Shown here piece by piece: positions 36,084-45,847 of a stretch of DNA of 64,000 nucleotides. Within the stretch, counting starts at the first letter, position 1; each line of letters begins with the position of its first letter. The notes beneath the pieces were generated by a model. The model saw only the letters and a program-made list of their open reading frames with translations. It was not told where the DNA came from and did not search any database. The position numbers and the translations under genes were made by a program. The DNA comes from RYN-230 sp963713815 (GTDB lineage: Bacteria > Actinomycetota > Actinomycetes > Streptosporangiales > Streptosporangiaceae), in contig CAVQNH010000033.1 in assembly GCA_963713815.1 (NCBI GenBank), positions 1 through 64,000 of the forward strand. The letters run 5' to 3'.

Positions 36084-37223
36084 TCACATACTGGTGACGC
36101 TCAGTAGCGGCACGAACTGGTCGCCGGGGGTCAGCGAGCCGTGCATCCCGACCAGTGAGGACTCCAGTGGCTCGGCCTGGGTCGCGACGAGGGCCCAGGA
36201 ACCGGCGGGCGCGGCCACCACGTCGCCGATCCGCGGGCGGAACCGCTCGTTGACGGGGCCGAACCAGCCCGCGTCGATGGCTTCGTCGCGCGACACCACC
36301 CACGCCCGCCCGCCGAGCACGCCCTGCCAGGTGGCCAGCACATCGGCGGCGGCCCCGGGGACGGTGTACACGTGCCGCGCGCGCGGCTCGCCGCCGAGCA
36401 GGGCGACCCCGTCCCGCAGCCCGGGGATGTGGTCCACATCGATCCGGTCGTCCGGTCCCGCGTCCACCATCCCGTGGTCGGCGGTGATGTACAGCGCGGT
36501 GCCCGCCGGAAGCGAGCTGGCCAGCTGCTCGGCCAGCTTGTCCACGTGCGCCAGCTGGTAGGACCAGGCCTCGGACTGGGATCCGAACACGTGCCCGGTG
36601 CCGTCGAGTTCCGCGTGGTACACGGTGACCAGGGCCCGGTCCGAGCCGGCCAGCGCCCAGGACGCCTGGGCGACGAGCGCGCCCAGGCTGTCCGCGGGGC
36701 GGTAGGTCGCCCCGCGCATGGCGGCCAGCGAGAAGCCGGTCTTCTCCAGCCCCCGCGCGGCCACCCGGAAGGCGGCGATGTCGGCCGCCGCCGCGCGCTG
36801 GTAGATGGTCGGTGCGGGCTGCCAGCTGATCGGGTCCACGTGGTCATCCCAGCGCAGCCCGTTGAGCAGCCGGTCCTGGCCGGGCACGGCGACCCGGTAG
36901 CCGAGCATCCCGTGCCGTCCCGGCGGCAGGCCGGTGCCGAGAGAGCTGAGGCTGGTCACCGTGGTGGCCGGGAAGCCTGCGGTGAGCGCGCGCCCGGTGG
37001 TGGTGAGCTCGGACAGGAGCGGGGCGGCGGCCTGGTGGGCGCGGAGCAGTTCCCAGCCCAGGCCGTCCACGATGAGCAGGCAGGCCCGGCGGGTCGGGGC
37101 CAGCCCCAGCGGGTTCGGCGCGTCGTCCACGCCCAGCGAGGCGAGCAGCGAGGTGGCCAGGTCGGGCAGGGTGCCCTCGCCGTAATCGGGCACGGTGGCC
37201 GAGGTCATCGGCTCAGCGGTCAT
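36084..37223 (-). CDS. Alkaline-phosphatase-superfamily hydrolase (nucleotide pyrophosphatase type)
   Basis: A 379-residue member of the alkaline phosphatase superfamily, similar to the type I phosphodiesterase/nucleotide pyrophosphatase group. The first metal site is LLIVDGLGWELL. The threonine nucleophile is in GFPATTVTSLSSLGTG. Further metal ligands are in HAELDGTGH and ITADHGMVD. No signal peptide is seen, so it is probably cytoplasmic. It lies 11 bases downstream of the DUF5998 gene in the same direction. The substrate is unknown; phosphonates, phosphodiesters and sulfates are possible in this superfamily. Confidence 0.88.
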   Translation of the reverse strand: MTAEPMTSATVPDYGEGTLPDLATSLLASLGVDDAPNPLGLAPTRRACLLIVDGLGWELLRAHQAAAPLLSELTTTGRALTAGFPATTVTSLSSLGTGLPPGRHGMLGYRVAVPGQDRLLNGLRWDDHVDPISWQPAPTIYQRAAAADIAAFRVAARGLEKTGFSLAAMRGATYRPADSLGALVAQASWALAGSDRALVTVYHAELDGTGHVFGSQSEAWSYQLAHVDKLAEQLASSLPAGTALYITADHGMVDAGPDDRIDVDHIPGLRDGVALLGGEPRARHVYTVPGAAADVLATWQGVLGGRAWVVSRDEAIDAGWFGPVNERFRPRIGDVVAAPAGSWALVATQAEPLESSLVGMHGSLTPGDQFVPLLSVTSM

Positions 37224-37234
37224 GCTGCCGCCCG

Positions 37235-37831
37235 TCAGTGGCCGGGGTGGGTGGTCGCCTCGGTCAGCGCGACCGCGAAGGCGAGCACCTGCTGCACGGC
37301 CTCTTCACCGTCGGCCGCCTCGCTCACCCGCATGGCCAGATCGTCCGCGGTGATGGTGCCGGTGTAGCCATGGTCGGCCTCGCAGTTCTCGTCGCCGCAG
37401 TGGGCGGGCTCGAGCTCCACGTGCGACAGGACGTTCCAGCCGATGGTCAGGACCACTTCGGTCGGCATCGTGACCCCCGGCACGTACGAGGCCGGGTCGG
37501 GGACGACGCGGGTCACGGCCACGGAGGAGATCCGCGAGAAACGCACGGCCTCGGTACTGGTCTCCGCCTGCGGACGGGCCCCTGGCTCGTCGTCCGCCGG
37601 GTTCTCGTCGGTATGGGAATAGACCAGCCGGGACGGGGTCAGCACCAGCACGGTCATGTGGCGGCGGACCTCCATGGCCGGGTCGAACAGCGCGTCCGAC
37701 TGGACCACGTACGACACCACGGGCTCGGCGCCGAGGGCGGAGAACACGGCGTCCGCCACGAGCCCGGGGTAGTAACCGCTTCGCTCGATCGCTGACCGCA
37801 GCCCGACGGCTGTGGTTCGGGTATCCCTCAT
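37235..37831 (-). CDS. DUF5998 family protein
   Basis: A 198-residue actinobacterial protein of the DUF5998 family. It has a helical start (VGLRSAIERSGYYPGLVADAV), then MEVRRHMTVLVLTPSRLVYSHTDE. A conserved metal-like patch HCGDENCEADHGYTG follows, with two cysteines and two histidines. Function is unknown. ATG at 37831 follows GGAAG. The gene is coupled to the phosphatase-type gene downstream. Confidence 0.85.
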   Translation of the reverse strand: MRDTRTTAVGLRSAIERSGYYPGLVADAVFSALGAEPVVSYVVQSDALFDPAMEVRRHMTVLVLTPSRLVYSHTDENPADDEPGARPQAETSTEAVRFSRISSVAVTRVVPDPASYVPGVTMPTEVVLTIGWNVLSHVELEPAHCGDENCEADHGYTGTITADDLAMRVSEAADGEEAVQQVLAFAVALTEATTHPGH

Positions 37832-38119
37832 GCTTCCATCCTGCACTGCCGGGGGACCAGAGCTCACAGAACGGGCCATCAAACGCCGTAGTGAGGTTTT
37901 GCGCCCCCCGGGCACGCTGCTCACCCTGCGACGATGCTGGACGTCATGACCGTGACGATATGTCCCTGAAGCCGCAAATGGCACCCCCGCCGCGTCCTGC
38001 GCCCTGCCCAGGCTATCCGTTCAGTGCCATTTCCGGCACACAGTCCGGAACCCGGACACGCGGGCCCGCGGACTCGGCATGATTGCACCCGGGCCCTTGT
38101 GGACCCGGGGGAGGCAACG

Positions 38120-39956
38120 ATGGTTCCGCAGCCGGCACTGGCGCCGCTGCGCCGGTGGGATCCGGAACGGATCGGGCCGTTCGCGCTCCTCGGGCGTCTC
38201 GGCGCCGGGGCGATGGGCCAGGTGTACCTGGGCCGGTCCACCGCGGGCCGCCTGGTGGCGGTCAAGACCATCAAGATCGAGTTTGCCGACGAGGCCGGTT
38301 TCCGGGCCCGGTTCGCCCATGAGGTCGCGGCCGCGCGGCGGGTCAGCGGGGTGTTCACCGCGGCGGTCGTGGCCGCGGACGCCGACGCGGACGTGCCCTG
38401 GCTGGCCACCGCCTACATCGCGGCGCCGTCGCTGAACCGCCTGGTCCGGGGGGGCGGGCCGCTCCCGGTCCCGGCGGTGCGCTGGCTGGCTGCCGGCTGC
38501 GCCGAGGCGCTGGAGTCGATCCACAACGCCGGGCTGGTGCACCGGGACCTGAAGCCGTCCAACGTGCTCGTCTCGCCCGACGGCCCCCGCGTGATCGATT
38601 TCGGGGTGGCCCGGGCCGCCGAGCGGATCCAGCTCACCGTGACCCGGGGCGCGCTGGGCACGCCCGCGTACATGGCCCCGGAGCAGGCCCGGGACACCCG
38701 GCAGGCGTCCATGGCCAGCGACGTGTTCGCGCTCGGCGCGACCCTGCTGTTCGCGGCGGCCGGGCACCCGCCCTACCAGGGCGACACCGTGATGGACGTC
38801 CTCGTCCGGCTGGCCACCGAGCCGCCGGACCTCTCCGGCCTGCCGGCCGAGCTGACCCCCATCGTCACCGCCTGCCTGGAGCGCAGCCCGCGGAACCGGC
38901 CGACGTCCACGGCCATCCTCGCGGAACTGGCGCCGTTCGTCGGCGCCACGCCCGCCCCCGGATCCGGGCATTCCTACCTGCCTGCGAGCGCGCTCACCCT
39001 GATCGGGGAGTACCAGCGCAGCCCCCAGCCGCCCCCGGAAGCGGGGACCGCTGACGACCAGGACCAGCCGCCGCTCTCCGACGACGTGAGCGAGGACGTG
39101 AGCGAGGACGGCACCTTCGGGTCCTATACCGCGCTGCCGGCCCCCCGCCGGTCCCGCTGGCCCCGCCGGCGCGGGGACGGCGATGGCCCGGGCCCCCCGG
39201 CGGCGCCCGGGGCGCGGCCGGCCCGGCGCCGCCGGAGGCAGATCATGGCCGGGGCCGGGCTGCTCGCCGGCGCCGTGGCGCTGGTGGCGGCCGGCGCGGC
39301 ACTCGGCGCCTTGTTCACGGGCGGGACCGGGCAGGCGCCGGCCTCCCGGGGGACACCCACCTCCACCGCCGGGGACGCGACCTCTGGCACGCGGTCCCCC
39401 GGACCGCCCCCGGGCCTGCCCCCGCCGCTGCCCAGCGGCACGAGCACGACGCCGAAACTGGCCATGGGCCAGTACTACGGCGACGGCGACACCGTGTTCG
39501 TGGTGCACGGCAGCGGGTTCGTCCCGCTGACCCAGGTCCAGGTGCGCCTGATCGGGCACGGCGTGGCGCCGTTCCGCCCGACCGTGGACCAGGCGGGGAC
39601 GTTCAACTACGCGATCGACCAGGGCCACGTGTTCTTCGCCGGGCCGATCCCGGCGGGCACGTACCACGTGCTGGTCACCGGGGCCCGGGGCAGGCAGGCC
39701 ACCGCCACGTTCCAGGTTCACCCCGTGGCGCCACTCCCGACGGCCACGCCGTTATCATCCGGCTCGCGCCCGGCGCCGTCCGCACAGCCCAGCCCCGCCC
39801 CGTCCGCGCAGGCCAGCGCCACGCCCCACGGTCACAGCACCGCACACGCCGCACGGTCACAGCAGTCACACCCCGCACGGTCACAGCACCCATACGCCGC
39901 CCGGTCACGGCAGCCAGGCACGACCCCAGTTATCCGGCTGGACTTACGGCGCCTGA
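38120..39956 (+). CDS. Membrane Ser/Thr protein kinase (PASTA-less) with His-rich tail; frame break
   Basis: A Hanks-type kinase of about 612 residues. The P-loop GRLGAGAMG is at residues 25-33, Lys49 lies in VAVKT, the catalytic HRDLKPSN is at 141-148, DFG at 160-162, and MAPEQ follows. A single membrane segment lies at about 375-398. The extracytoplasmic part starts with a Pro/Thr-rich linker and holds a beta-rich domain (VFVVHGSGF to TFQVH). In the written frame the protein would run on to 41206 through the antisense of the next gene. Removing one G at 39842 instead gives a regular repeat (THTPHGHSSHTPHGHS...) and a stop at 39956. I take that as the real end. Confidence 0.85.
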
Positions 39957-40789
39957 GTCCACCACAGGTCCTCCTGGCGGGAGCACCACGCGGGGTCGTT
40001 GAGCCGGCCGAGGTCGGCCGCGGTGATGATCCCGTGCTCCATGAGCACCCGGACGACCACCTCGTCGGAGAGCCGGGTGTCCGCCCGGACCAGCCCGCGG
40101 TCGGTGATCTTGCGGCGCAGCACCTTGATGTGCTCGGCCACCCGGGCCGAGAGCCGGTCCCGGAACGCCGGGTCGGTGTCGAAGCGCTCCAGTTCGTGGT
40201 ACGCGCCGGTGACCTCGAGGGCCGCCTTGGCGATCTCGGGCGTGCGCGGCAGCGGGGTGGTCCCCGCCGGGTCGAGCAGCCAGGGGCGGCACCACATGAG
40301 CGCCACCAGGAAGATCTTGGTCATCGGGTCCAGGTACAGCGGGAGCAGGGTCGCGTCACCGTCCTGCCACACCCGCGTGCCCTCCGGCGCGGAGTCCGTC
40401 CCGCCGGACGGCCCGGCGACCATCACGCAGAGCGGCTGGCCCTCGTCGAGCATCGCGCGGGAGCCGACCAGGGTCATCCCGGCCCGCAGGAACCACCCGC
40501 CGGACGGCTCGCCGTTGTCCTCCATCCGGGGCAGCCTGATCCGGTACCCGTCCCCCTCGGTGTAGAGGGCGTGGGTCCGGCTGATGTTGGCGATCCAGAC
40601 GCCGTCCCCCAGCGCGCTGATCACCCCGGCCCGGCGGGACAGTCCCCGGCCGGCCGCGATGGTCAGGTCGGCATCCGGCCCCCGGCCGAACACCAGGCGG
40701 CTGCCTTCGGGGATGCCGACCACCAGCCCGGCCGGCGTGCTGACGCGCGCCGCCGGGGATGTGGCCTGCCCGACCGCCATTGCCTTCAT
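39944..40789 (-). CDS. FHA-domain-like protein
   Basis: A 281-residue protein with a forkhead-associated-type N-terminal domain: VVGIPEGSRLVFGRGPDADLTI, then GLSRRAGVI and DGVWIANISRTHAL. FHA domains bind phosphothreonine. The second half, with LARPWLLDPAG-like and KVLRRKITDRGLV segments, is alpha-helical and of unknown function. It is convergent with the Ser/Thr kinase, and the two 3' ends overlap by 13 bases. A functional link as kinase and phospho-reader is likely but inferred. The start is uncertain: ATG 40789 is preferred, and a GTG at 40813 is in frame. Confidence 0.75.
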   Translation of the reverse strand: MKAMAVGQATSPAARVSTPAGLVVGIPEGSRLVFGRGPDADLTIAAGRGLSRRAGVISALGDGVWIANISRTHALYTEGDGYRIRLPRMEDNGEPSGGWFLRAGMTLVGSRAMLDEGQPLCVMVAGPSGGTDSAPEGTRVWQDGDATLLPLYLDPMTKIFLVALMWCRPWLLDPAGTTPLPRTPEIAKAALEVTGAYHELERFDTDPAFRDRLSARVAEHIKVLRRKITDRGLVRADTRLSDEVVVRVLMEHGIITAADLGRLNDPAWCSRQEDLWWTQAP

Positions 40790-40813
40790 GCCTGCCCGGT
40801 TGCCTCGGATCAC

Positions 40814-41264
40814 GTGGGGGGAGCCGCGGGCCGCCCAGCGGCGACCCGTCTCGTGACGCGCATTCTAGGCCCCCCGGCGGCGCAACCCGGATCCCCCAGT
40901 CCGGGGATAGCGGCGGCGCCGGCGCCGCGGTTAGCTATGACTCAGCCCGGGGCGAGCGCGGATGCGGCTCGCCGGTGGGCCTGCCCTTGTGGCAGGCGGG
41001 TCTGTGCCGTGGGAGGTCACGGCATGGGATTGGGGTGCACGAAGGATTCGCTCGCCAGCGTCATCCTGGGACTCTCCGGGGGGACTCCGGCAGGCCGGTA
41101 TCCCGTGCCCGCCCCGGGCAAGGGGGCAAGGGGGGGAAGGCAAGCCCGGCTGGGCCGGGCCCGCGCACCGGGCCGGCCCAGCCGGGCGCCTCACCCGCGA
41201 GGCTGACCCTGGTCCCTCCCGCAGGATGACGCCCGGCGCGAGGTCGCGCCCGTACGCTTGACCC
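40814..41264. other. Intergenic region before the two-component operon
   Basis: No gene is supported in these 450 bases. Open frames give only Gly/Arg/Pro-rich products. A G-rich run lies around 41120-41140. The divergent promoters of the FHA gene and the histidine kinase should be here. Confidence 0.5.
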
Positions 41265-42504
41265 GTGGGCGCCTTCTACCTCTGGCTGCGCCGTCATCCC
41301 CGGCTGGTGGACGGCGTGCTCGCCGCCGCCCTGGGGATCCCCGCCCTGGCGCCGGCCATCGCCACCGGCGACTACCGACTGGCCCTGGTCACGCTGGCCC
41401 TGGCCATCCCGCTGGTGTTCCGCCGCGACCACCCGGTGGCCGCCTTCGCCATCGCGATCGCCGTGGGCGGTCTCCAGGTACTGCTCGACATCCATGTCAC
41501 CACGATCGACGCGGCCATCCTGGTCCTGCTGTACACCCTGGCCGCGTACAGCCGGCGCCGGATTTCCGTGGCCGGCCTGGCCATCTGCCTGATCGGGTCG
41601 GCCGCCGCGGTGGCCCGGTGGGTCCCCCCGAACATCGGCATGTACCACTGGATCTCGGTGGGCCTGGTCGCGTTCGCGGGCTCGTCGCTGGTCGCCTGGG
41701 TCCTCGGTGACTCCATGCGCTACCGGCGCGGCGTACTACGCCGCGCTGGAGGATCGCGCGGCCCGGCTGGAACGCGAACGGGACGCGCAGGCCCAGATCG
41801 CCGCGGCCGCCGAGCGGGCCCGGATCGCCCGCGAACTGCACGACGTCATCGCCCATAACGTCAGCGTCATGGTGGTGCAGGCCGACGGGGCCTCCTACGC
41901 CCTGGACAGCTCACCGGAACGCACCCGGCAGGCCCTCGGCGCGATCGCCAGCACGGGGCGGCAGGCGCTGGCCGAGATGCGCCGGATGCTGGGCGTGCTG
42001 CGCAGCGACGACGACACCACGGGCGTGGTGCCGCTGCCCGGCATCGAGCAGCTCGGCGAGCTGCTGGAGCAGACCCGGGCCAGCGGGCTGGCGGTCTCGT
42101 TCACCGTGCAGGGCGTGCCCGGGCCGCTGCCCGGCGGCCTGGCGCTGGCGGCCTACCGGATCATCCAGGAATCCCTGACCAACACCCGCAAGCACGGGGG
42201 TCCCCAGGCGAGTGCCCGGGTGCTGCTGCGCTACTGCGAGGACGTGCTGATGCTGCAGATCACCGACGACGGCCGGGGCGTGACCGAGGCGGACGGCGCG
42301 GGTCACGGGCTGACCGGGATGCGCGAGCGGGTGGCGCTCTACCACGGCACGCTGCGCGCGGGCCCGCGCGCGGGCGGCGGCTACCAGGTCACCGCCCGGC
42401 TCCCGGTGGTCCGCGGCGCGGTCCCGCCCGGCGGCCACGACGAGGCCGGCCCGGCCAGCACCTCCGCGTCCCCGGGCCCGGCCCGGCAGGCGGGTGCGGC
42501 GTGA
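41265..42504 (+). CDS. NarL-type sensor histidine kinase (frame break)
   Basis: A histidine kinase of about 413 residues in two frames. The N-terminal frame has four or five membrane segments (residues about 10-150). The HisKA_3 part, in the next frame, shows a coiled-coil AALEDRAARLERERDAQ and the phospho-acceptor motif ARIARELHDVIAHN. The ATPase part has RIIQESLTNTRKH (N-box) and DDGRGV and GHGLTGMRER (G-boxes). The frames join if one base is removed at about 41726-41733, giving MRYRRAYYAALED. GTG at 41265. The stop overlaps the response regulator GTG by four bases. Confidence 0.85.
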
Positions 42505-43211
42505 GCGAGGGCACAGGCATGAGCACGGGCACGGGCACGGGCACGGGCATCAAGATCCTGCTGGTCGACGACCAGGAGCTGGTCCGGACCGGGTTCCGCA
42601 TGGTGCTCGACGCGCAGGACGACATGTGCGTGGTCGGCGAGGCCGGCGACGGCCTGGACGCGACCCGGATGCTGCGGTCCCGGCCCACCGACGTGGTGGT
42701 GATGGACGTGCGGATGCCGCGGCTGGACGGCATCGAGGCGACCCGGCAGATCTGCGCGGCGGGCGACCGGCCGCGGGTGCTGATGCTCACCACGTTCGAC
42801 CTGGACGAGTACGCGTACGCCGCGCTGAAGGCGGGGGCCAGCGGCTTCCTGCTCAAGGACGTCCCGCCGGAGGAACTGCTGTTCGCCATCCGGGCGGTGC
42901 ACTCCGGGGACGCGGTCGTCGCGCCCTCGACCACGCGCCGGCTGATCGACCGGTTCGCGCCGCTGTTCCCGGCGCAGAACTCCCCCGCGCCGCCCGGGCT
43001 GGACACGCTGACCAGCCGGGAGCGCGAGGTGCTGGCCCACGTGGCGCAGGGCCTGTCCAACTCCGAGATCGCCCGGCGGCTGTTCGTGTCCGAGGCCACG
43101 GTGAAGACGCACGTGGGCCGGGTGCTGGCCAAGCTGGGGCTGCGCGACCGGGTCCAGGCCGTGGTGTTCGCCTACGAGACGGGGCTGGTCCGGGCGGGCG
43201 GGACGGCCTGA
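42501..43211 (+). CDS. NarL/LuxR-type response regulator
   Basis: A 236-residue response regulator. The receiver domain (about 17-135) has the acidic pair in LLVDDQ, the phosphorylated Asp in VVMDVRMP and the Lys in FLLKDVPP. The C-terminal LuxR helix-turn-helix is around 165-225, with LTSREREVLAHVAQGLSNSEIA and ATVKTHVGRVLAKL. GTG at 42501 overlaps the kinase stop. An in-frame ATG at 42519 removes six residues. The first 16 residues include a run of Thr-Gly repeats encoded by a GGGCAC microsatellite. The targets are unknown; the convergent sigma-GH128 gene is a neighbour. Confidence 0.93.
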   Translation: MSEGTGMSTGTGTGTGIKILLVDDQELVRTGFRMVLDAQDDMCVVGEAGDGLDATRMLRSRPTDVVVMDVRMPRLDGIEATRQICAAGDRPRVLMLTTFDLDEYAYAALKAGASGFLLKDVPPEELLFAIRAVHSGDAVVAPSTTRRLIDRFAPLFPAQNSPAPPGLDTLTSREREVLAHVAQGLSNSEIARRLFVSEATVKTHVGRVLAKLGLRDRVQAVVFAYETGLVRAGGTA

Positions 43212-43231
43212 CCGCCCGGCCGGGCGGTCAG
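43208..43231. terminator. Perfect palindrome holding the stop codons of two convergent genes
   Basis: A 24-bp perfect palindrome with no spacer. The TGA of the response regulator (43209-43211) and the stop of the minus-strand sigma gene (43228-43230) occupy symmetric places in the two arms. It should work as a compact bidirectional terminator. Confidence 0.75.
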
Positions 43232-45255
43232 CCAGCGGCCTCGAAAGCGCGGCCCACCGTGGTGGCCACCGGGCCGCTGCCGAACAGGCCCATGCTGCCG
43301 TCAGTCGGCGTGGCTTCCAGCCCGAACCACGCGTACCGCTGCACGTAGCCCAGCCGCTGCAGCATCGCGGTCGCCGCGGTGAGGAACGCGGCCTGCTGCG
43401 CCTGGCCCGGGGTCTGCGGGGAAGCGCCGAAATTGTCCAGGGCGAACTCGGTCAGCCAGATCGGCTTGTGGTAGCGGGCGTGCACGGCCTGCAGGTAGCT
43501 CTCCAGCTGGCTGACCGCGGGACCGGTGGCGAAGTCCGCTCCGTACCAGTGCAGCGTGATGAAGTTGACCCGGTAGCCGCGGGCCGCGGCGCCGGACATG
43601 AACTGGTCCAGCCAGCCACCGGGGGTGGCGCCGTCGTCGGCGACCGCGGGACTGCCGAGCCGCATCCCGGTGGCCTCCAGCTGCGGCCACAGGCTGAGCG
43701 CCTGGCCGGGGCTCATGTTGGCCTGGCCGCTCATGTCCGGCTCGTTGAAGCTGAGCAGGTACCGCCCCTCGCCGCGCACCTGGCTGAGAGTGCCGGCGTT
43801 CACGTTCGCCGCGCCCCAGATCAACGGCACGAAACTAACGCCTGGCGGGCTGACGATGCCGCCGGCAGGCGTGGCAGACCAGGTGTAATACCAGGACGCC
43901 CCGGACTGGGCCAGGGCCTGTGCGGCCCCGGTGAACGCCCACGCGGCCACGCCCTTCTTCGCGTTGCTGGCCGGAGGAGGCGGGGGCGGGGCCGTGGAGG
44001 GGGGCGGGGGCGCCGGCTTGCGCGGCGGGTGGGTGGCCCGGACCGGCTTGGGTGACGGCCGGGCCAGGGCCCGGGTGACCGGCGCAGGCAGCGCCACCGG
44101 GGCGGCCTGCACGTGGTGGGTGGCGGCGGCCGGGTGCGCCCCGTGCAGGTGGACGACGGCGACCCCGCCGGCCACCACGCAGCTGGCCGCGACCGAGGTG
44201 GCCACCAGCTTGGCCTGCAGCGAGCCGCCCGCCTTGGCCAGCAGGCGTGCGTGACGGGAGTGACCCGCCGCGCGCCTGGCTCCCCGGCGCACCAGTCCGT
44301 GGTGGCCGGGCGCCCGGCCACCACCCCGAGCCTGGAGCATGGCCGCACCGCCCGGATGGCCTGCCCCGCCGGCCTGGCCTGCACCGCCCGGGTGGCCCGC
44401 ACCGCCCGGGTGTCCCGCACCGCCCGGGTGGGGCCCGCCGACCTCGCGGGCCGTGCCGACCACGCGGATCGCGGCCGCCCGGGACGCCCAGGCGGCAGGC
44501 AGCGGGACCAGGGTCAGCCCGGCCAGCAGCCGCTCGGCCGGGATCAGCCCGTCCTCCTGCCCCCCGCAACGCCGGCACGCGCGGATGTGCCGCGCGATCC
44601 GCTTGCGCCACAGCGGGCTGGGCACCCCGTCCCAGCCCTCGGTGGTCAGCACCAGGCCCGGGCAGGCGGGTTCGGCGCGCAGCGCCCGCACCACCACCCG
44701 GCAGATGGTGAGCTGCTCCTTCATCCGGCCGATGCGCACCGCGACGTGGGTAGCCGGCAGGCCGAGCGCGGCAGTGAGCTCGACGCGGTCCAGTTCCCCG
44801 GCCGCCTCGAGCCACCACAGCGCGAGCAGCTCGCGGTCCCCGGCGTCGAGCCAGCGGGTGGCCAGCGCGGTCTCCTCGCGCTGGCTGGACAGGCCGAGCC
44901 GGAGGATGGTCAGCTCCACGAAGTCGGCCTCGGGGTCGGCCACCTCGTCGGTCAGGTCGGCGGCCGGGGCGGCCTGGCGGGCCCGGTAGTGATCGCGCAT
45001 CTGGCGGATGGCCACCGCGACCAGCCAGGACCGGAACGCGGCGGGGTCACGCAGGTCGCCGAGGCCGCGCACGGCCCGGAGCATGGTCTCCTGCACCACG
45101 TCGTCCACGTCGGCGTGGCCGCTGAGGCCCCGGCCGACGATGTTGTAGATCAGGGGCAGGTAGCTGGACAGCAGGCTGTCCAGCGCCTCGGAGTCCCCGG
45201 CCTGGGCGGCGATCACCGTCTGCACTCCTGGCCCGCTGCTGCGCGGCATGTGCAT
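43228..45255 (-). CDS. ECF sigma factor fused to membrane segment and GH128 glucanase-type domain
   Basis: A 675-residue one-protein signalling device. Sigma region 2 lies at about residues 20-95, with ADVDDVVQETMLRAVRGL. Sigma region 4 is at about 130-185, with LGLPATHVAVRIGRMKEQL. A zinc-binding anti-sigma-like motif HxxxCxxC (HIRACRRC) is at 221-228. A GHPGGA repeat follows, then one membrane segment at about 348-370. A Pro-rich stalk leads to an extracytoplasmic TIM-barrel of the GH128 type. Its acid/base is Glu505 in SFNEPDMS and its nucleophile is Glu603 in WLTEFAL. GH128 enzymes cleave beta-1,3-glucan. ATG at 45255 follows GGGGGAGG. I infer that glucan binding or cleavage outside controls the sigma part inside. 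Confidence 0.88.
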   Translation of the reverse strand: MHMPRSSGPGVQTVIAAQAGDSEALDSLLSSYLPLIYNIVGRGLSGHADVDDVVQETMLRAVRGLGDLRDPAAFRSWLVAVAIRQMRDHYRARQAAPAADLTDEVADPEADFVELTILRLGLSSQREETALATRWLDAGDRELLALWWLEAAGELDRVELTAALGLPATHVAVRIGRMKEQLTICRVVVRALRAEPACPGLVLTTEGWDGVPSPLWRKRIARHIRACRRCGGQEDGLIPAERLLAGLTLVPLPAAWASRAAAIRVVGTAREVGGPHPGGAGHPGGAGHPGGAGQAGGAGHPGGAAMLQARGGGRAPGHHGLVRRGARRAAGHSRHARLLAKAGGSLQAKLVATSVAASCVVAGGVAVVHLHGAHPAAATHHVQAAPVALPAPVTRALARPSPKPVRATHPPRKPAPPPPSTAPPPPPPASNAKKGVAAWAFTGAAQALAQSGASWYYTWSATPAGGIVSPPGVSFVPLIWGAANVNAGTLSQVRGEGRYLLSFNEPDMSGQANMSPGQALSLWPQLEATGMRLGSPAVADDGATPGGWLDQFMSGAAARGYRVNFITLHWYGADFATGPAVSQLESYLQAVHARYHKPIWLTEFALDNFGASPQTPGQAQQAAFLTAATAMLQRLGYVQRYAWFGLEATPTDGSMGLFGSGPVATTVGRAFEAAG
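44343..44432 (-). repeat. Five 18-bp tandem repeats inside the sigma-GH128 gene
   Basis: Five consecutive 18-bp units, three of them nearly identical, encode the six-residue repeat GHPGGA between the zinc motif and the membrane segment. The region probably forms a flexible cytoplasmic linker. The copy number may vary between strains. Confidence 0.85.
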
Positions 45256-45847
45256 GGCACCTCCCCCTCGTCGGTTGTGCGGCGGTCGGACCCCGCCTTC
45301 AGGGGAGACTCCGCAAACCGGGGCCAAATAACAGAAAATCCCGCAACCGGATGATCCCGCGCCGCGGCGGCCGGGGCGGGGATTTGGCCGCGGCGGCGCG
45401 GAGGGCCTGCGGCCCCGGAGGTCCGGGCCCGTCGGGGGCCGGCGGCCGCGGCCTTGCCTGGCCCATGCCCCCGTCTCTTGCTGTTATCGCCTCACGGCAT
45501 CGGTGAAAGGGACGGCCGCGGGCCGGGCGCGGGAGCCAGGCGAGGCACTGGCGGGGCGACCGGGGATGCGAGCGAGCCAAGGTGTCGTAAACCGTTGCGG
45601 GAACGACGCTTTGCGACCACGATCGGCCGGCAGCGGGAGCGCTGGTCGGAGGGCGGTCGCGGGCTGGCGGGCGGAGGTCCGGCGAGGCACGGCAGGCCGG
45701 GCGGCGGCCCCCGCGCCGGGATGCAGCGACGCGATCGCGGCCCGGGGACGGGTTTTCGTTATCTGCACCGCGGCGGGAGCGTCTCCCAGGGCAGGGCGCA
45801 CCGCGGACGCGCGCCCCAGCACATCCTGCGCAAGGAGGACGGGCCCC
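45256..45847. other. Long divergent intergenic region
   Basis: Between the divergent sigma-GH128 and thaumatin-like genes lie 592 bases with no gene that I can support. The in-frame 5' extension of the thaumatin-like gene (from 45503) is Arg/Ala-rich and unlikely to be translated. GGAAC at 45600-45604 followed after 15 bases by CGAT at 45620 loosely resembles an ECF-type promoter for the thaumatin-like gene; this is weak. AAGGAGG near 45832 is the ribosome-binding site. Confidence 0.45.

Noticed and set aside
39957..41206. Extension of the Ser/Thr kinase to 1060 residues
   Set aside because: The extension is antisense to the FHA gene and lacks domains. One base removed at 39842 gives a natural end.
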